A stretch of 64,000 nt of DNA from JASLPR01 sp964496475. Lineage in GTDB: Bacteria > Chloroflexota > UBA11872 > VXNJ01. The stretch lies in NCBI GenBank assembly GCA_964496475.1, contig CAZBZS010000004.1, positions 13,301 to 77,300 of the forward strand. The letters are read 5' to 3'. A program made the translations under genes and the position numbers. Below the pieces are notes generated by a model. That model saw nothing but the letters and a program-made list of their open reading frames with translations. It did not search any database and was not told the DNA's origin. Shown piece by piece: positions 61,936 through 64,000 of the stretch (position 1 is its first letter; each line of letters begins with the position of its first letter).

Positions 61936-61975
61936 CCACAGGCAGCCCATGGCTGTTTGATCTAGCAGCGGGCGC
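61936..61975 (+). repeat. Dispersed terminator-like repeat, copy 4
   Basis: Eight bases after the aldolase stop. CAGCC-CAT-GGCTG stem followed by TTTGATC and the core TCTAGCAGCGGGCGC. Confidence 0.55.
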
Positions 61976-62073
61976 AAGTAGAGGAAAGGCGGGTGAGGGT
62001 CAGGTGCGGAGGGTGGCAATTCGCAGGGCACGGGTGTGATCGGGCGTCGCCAAGCGGAGAGAGGATTCGGAGG

Positions 62074-62928
62074 ATGAGCCAGGGTCGATTGGCCGACAAG
62101 GTGGCTATCGTCACGGGCGGGGGCAGCCGGGGTGGTGAGACCGGCACGGGTGAGGCGACGGCGGTGTGCATGGCTAGGGAAGGCGCGCGGGTGCTGGTGG
62201 CCGACATCGCCTAGGAGAATGCGGAGCGGACGGTGGCGGCGATAGAGGAAGAGGGTGGAGAGGTGGCAATATTGCTCGGCGACGTGTGCGTGGGCAACGA
62301 ATGCGAGGTGATGGTGAAGGCGGCGGTGGAGCGGTATGGGGGGCTGCACGTGCTGGTCAACAATCTCGGCTATCGCGGCCGGGGGGGGGGGGGGGTACGG
62401 AGGCGTGGCGTGGCTGACCTGGACGAGGAGCAGTACGAACTGGCGATGGATCTCAATCTGAAGACCGCGCTGCTGGCGAGCAAGCACGCGATCCCGGCGA
62501 TGGCGAAGTCCGGGGGCGGGTCGATAATCAATATCGCGTCGATCGACGCGCTAGCGGCGGCGAGGCACCGGGACGTTCTTTACTCGATCTCCAAAGGGGC
62601 GCTGCCGATGCTGACCAGGGCCACGGCGGCGTTTCACGGAAGGGACGGGATTCGGGCGAATTGCATCGCGCTGGGGCATCTGCACTCGTCGTTCACCAGC
62701 GCGATCGACCCGGAGATGCGCGACCTGCGGCGGAGAGTGGCGCCGCTGGGCACGGAAGGCACGCCGTGGGACGTGGCGTGGCTGGCGATATTCTTGGCGA
62801 GTGATGAGTCACGCTGGATATCCGGGGTGACGATTCCGGTCGACGGCGGCCTGCTTGCGGAGCAACCGTTGCTGGGACATGATTTTTTGGAATCAGAAGT
62901 ATCGGGCAAAGAGCGGGAGGACGGCTAG
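62074..62928 (+). pseudogene. SDR-family oxidoreductase with in-frame TAG and a G15 tract
   Basis: Short-chain dehydrogenase. The N-terminus, KVAIVTGGGSRGGETGTGEA, is the NAD(P) loop. TAG 62212-62214 stands after VLVADIA, and the same frame resumes ENAERTVAAIEEEGGEVAIL. The NNLGY motif, catalytic Ser (NIASIDAL), Tyr-x3-Lys (YSISKGAL) and C-terminal WISGVTIPVDGGLL are all present. At 62381-62395 a run of 15 G's encodes RGRGGGG and could slip. ATG with GGAGG upstream. About 284 residues with the TAG counted as sense. The frame is intact apart from that stop. Ends at the start of the decarboxylase gene. Confidence 0.72.
62381..62395 (+). repeat. G15 homopolymer inside the SDR gene
   Basis: Fifteen consecutive G's, unusually long for this window (next longest G9 at 11813). 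Such tracts slip readily and can switch genes on and off, or may be a sequencing artefact. The present length keeps the downstream frame open. Confidence 0.8.
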
Positions 62929-63777
62929 ATGACATACAAGCTACGGCCGAAAACGATGTACATGATGCCGACCCACTTCGGGCCGATGTCGGGTCCGCGG
63001 CAGGGTCCAGGCGGGGAGATGTCTGCCTTCGCCCAGGACAATCGCAAGACTATGAAGGTGGCGGTCAGTTTCCTGACGAACGCGGAGCAGCTGGAAGCGC
63101 TGCTGCCGGAGGGATTTCAACTTTCCGGGGAGTCGGTGGTCACGGTGGCGGCAAGCTATATGAAGGAGATTGATTGGCTGGCCGGACGGGGTTACAACGT
63201 GCTGGGGGTGACGTTCGAGGCACGCTACATCGGGAAGCGGGATCGGGCGGAGGGGCCGTTGCTGCTGGTGCTGTGGGAGAACCTGACGGACCCGATCCTG
63301 ACGGGTCGCGAGCAGCTGGGATTCTCGAAGGTTTTCTGCGAGCTGCCGGAGCCGGTGACGCACGACGGAGAGACGCACTGTACGGCGAGCTGGCTGGGGT
63401 TCCGCTTCCTGGATATGAGACTCACCGAGATGGAAGAGGTGTCGCCGATGGAGTCCGCGCCATCGGCGGATTCGCAGCCGGAGAATGTGCTGAAGGGGAC
63501 GCTGCACTACAAGTACATTCCGAAGACGGGGGAGTGGGGGGAGGCGGATGTGGCGTACGCGGTGCTCAGCCCATGGCATGCGCCATTGAGCCCGCCAGCC
63601 AAAGTCTGGCGCGGGAAGGGCAAGGTTGAATTCCACCGGGCTCGCTGGGAAGACCTGCCGACCCAATACATGATCGTCAACGCCCTCAATGAGCTGGAAG
63701 TAAAGGAGTATCGAGGCGCCAGCGTTGAGCATGGTGTGGGTGGGAGAGACCTGGGCGATCAGCGCATTCTTGAGTAG
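62929..63777 (+). CDS. Acetoacetate decarboxylase family protein
   Basis: 282 residues of the ADC family, which decarboxylates beta-keto acids through a Schiff base. The lysine is in TGREQLGFSKVFCELP (about K134), preceded by VLWENLTDPI. EARYIGKRDRAEG and HYKYIPKTGEW are other recognisable segments. True acetoacetate decarboxylase is one option; many members act on other keto-acids. ATG directly after the SDR stop, so one operon. Confidence 0.85.
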   Translation: MTYKLRPKTMYMMPTHFGPMSGPRQGPGGEMSAFAQDNRKTMKVAVSFLTNAEQLEALLPEGFQLSGESVVTVAASYMKEIDWLAGRGYNVLGVTFEARYIGKRDRAEGPLLLVLWENLTDPILTGREQLGFSKVFCELPEPVTHDGETHCTASWLGFRFLDMRLTEMEEVSPMESAPSADSQPENVLKGTLHYKYIPKTGEWGEADVAYAVLSPWHAPLSPPAKVWRGKGKVEFHRARWEDLPTQYMIVNALNELEVKEYRGASVEHGVGGRDLGDQRILE

Positions 63778-63828
63778 GCGGATCGCGTTGGAGATCCATT
63801 CTTTTGAGTAGCCGAGGAGAGTAGCCGG

Positions 63829-64000
63829 ATGCCAAAGATGAGCGGCGCGCAATTCCTGGCGGAGACGCTGAGTGGATACAGGGTCACGCACTACTTCTTC
63901 ATGCCAGTGAGCGTGCCAGAGGCGATGCCGGAGTTCGATCGCGTGGGAATAACGCCGGTAATGGCCCACAGCGAGAAGGGCGCGGCCTACATGGCGGACG
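63829..64000 (+). CDS. Thiamine-diphosphate enzyme, N-terminal part (cut by window end)
   Basis: 57 codons, starting MPKMSGAQFLAETLSGYRVT and reaching VMAHSEKGAAYMADG, the Pyr-domain pattern of acetolactate-synthase-like enzymes with the cofactor Glu in HSEKGA. GAGGAG lies 9 bases upstream. It resembles the complete TPP gene at 21.2 kb, so the genome has at least two. It sits last in the catabolic set with the SDR and decarboxylase. Confidence 0.8.
   Translation, partial: MPKMSGAQFLAETLSGYRVTHYFFMPVSVPEAMPEFDRVGITPVMAHSEKGAAYMAD

Noticed and set aside
1..64000. Global reassignment of UAG to Trp
   Set aside because: Many intact genes (sulfatase, amidohydrolase, groEL, groES, ispH, terC, the 21.2-kb TPP enzyme) end in TAG at the right length, so UAG works as a stop here. 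Only context-specific suppression, damage or error remains possible.
1..64000. tRNA or rRNA genes
   Set aside because: I looked for T-loop signatures (GTTCGA/GTTCAA contexts) and found only hits inside coding frames without clover-leaf pairing. A tRNA could still be missed by eye.

Overview
The window is a high-GC bacterial chromosome segment, most likely from Chloroflexota and plausibly a marine Dehalococcoidia/SAR202-type lineage. The best evidence is two tandem DUF2298 (Chlor_Arch_YYY) membrane proteins, a family known essentially from Chloroflexi and archaea. A TIGR03663-type glycosyltransferase and an F420-associated zinicin-type peptidase support this. Assignment is by family distribution only; no rRNA or tRNA gene was recognised.

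Layout: 0-9.2 kb holds a sulfatase (cut by the window edge), an MscS channel, threonine synthase, a DksA-like zinc finger, a three-gene catabolic operon (PLP aminotransferase, Ldh2 dehydrogenase, amidohydrolase) and groES-groEL. 9.4-16.8 kb has an M23 peptidase, an MFS pump, a cyclase, a Xer recombinase, a purine nucleoside phosphorylase and a GT2 glycosyltransferase, ending in a broken nucleotidyltransferase joined to a broken FlhB-like gene. 16.8-30.8 kb carries rsgA, terC, ispH, a RmlC-like cupin, a TPP enzyme, a SelA-like PLP enzyme, an HD hydrolase, RidA, a DEDD exonuclease and several broken genes. 30.8-41.8 kb is a five-gene membrane glycosyltransferase cluster. 41.8-54.3 kb is mostly housekeeping: comB, thyX, apt, UDG, PIG-L, obg, a foldase, rpsF-ssb-rpsR, and a DUF3179 lipoprotein. 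54.5-59.4 kb has a YfhO-like protein, an MFS remnant, a hydratase and a methyltransferase. 59.7-64 kb is a catabolic set: class IV aminotransferase, DHDPS-family aldolase, SDR, acetoacetate decarboxylase and the start of a second TPP enzyme.

Three features stand out. First, the DUF3179 lipoprotein has an in-frame UGA exactly where the family has the first Cys of its CxxC motif, followed by a bacterial-SECIS-like hairpin, so it is a candidate selenoprotein. Second, many otherwise well-preserved genes carry in-frame stops (mostly TAG, several at expected Trp positions) or frameshifts, including the flagellar/chemotaxis-type genes. Third, G/C strand asymmetry changes sign near 16-17 kb and near 59 kb regardless of gene direction, which suggests an inverted or joined segment. 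A 19-codon ORF with a near-perfect Shine-Dalgarno and a small family of terminator-like repeats are further points of interest.
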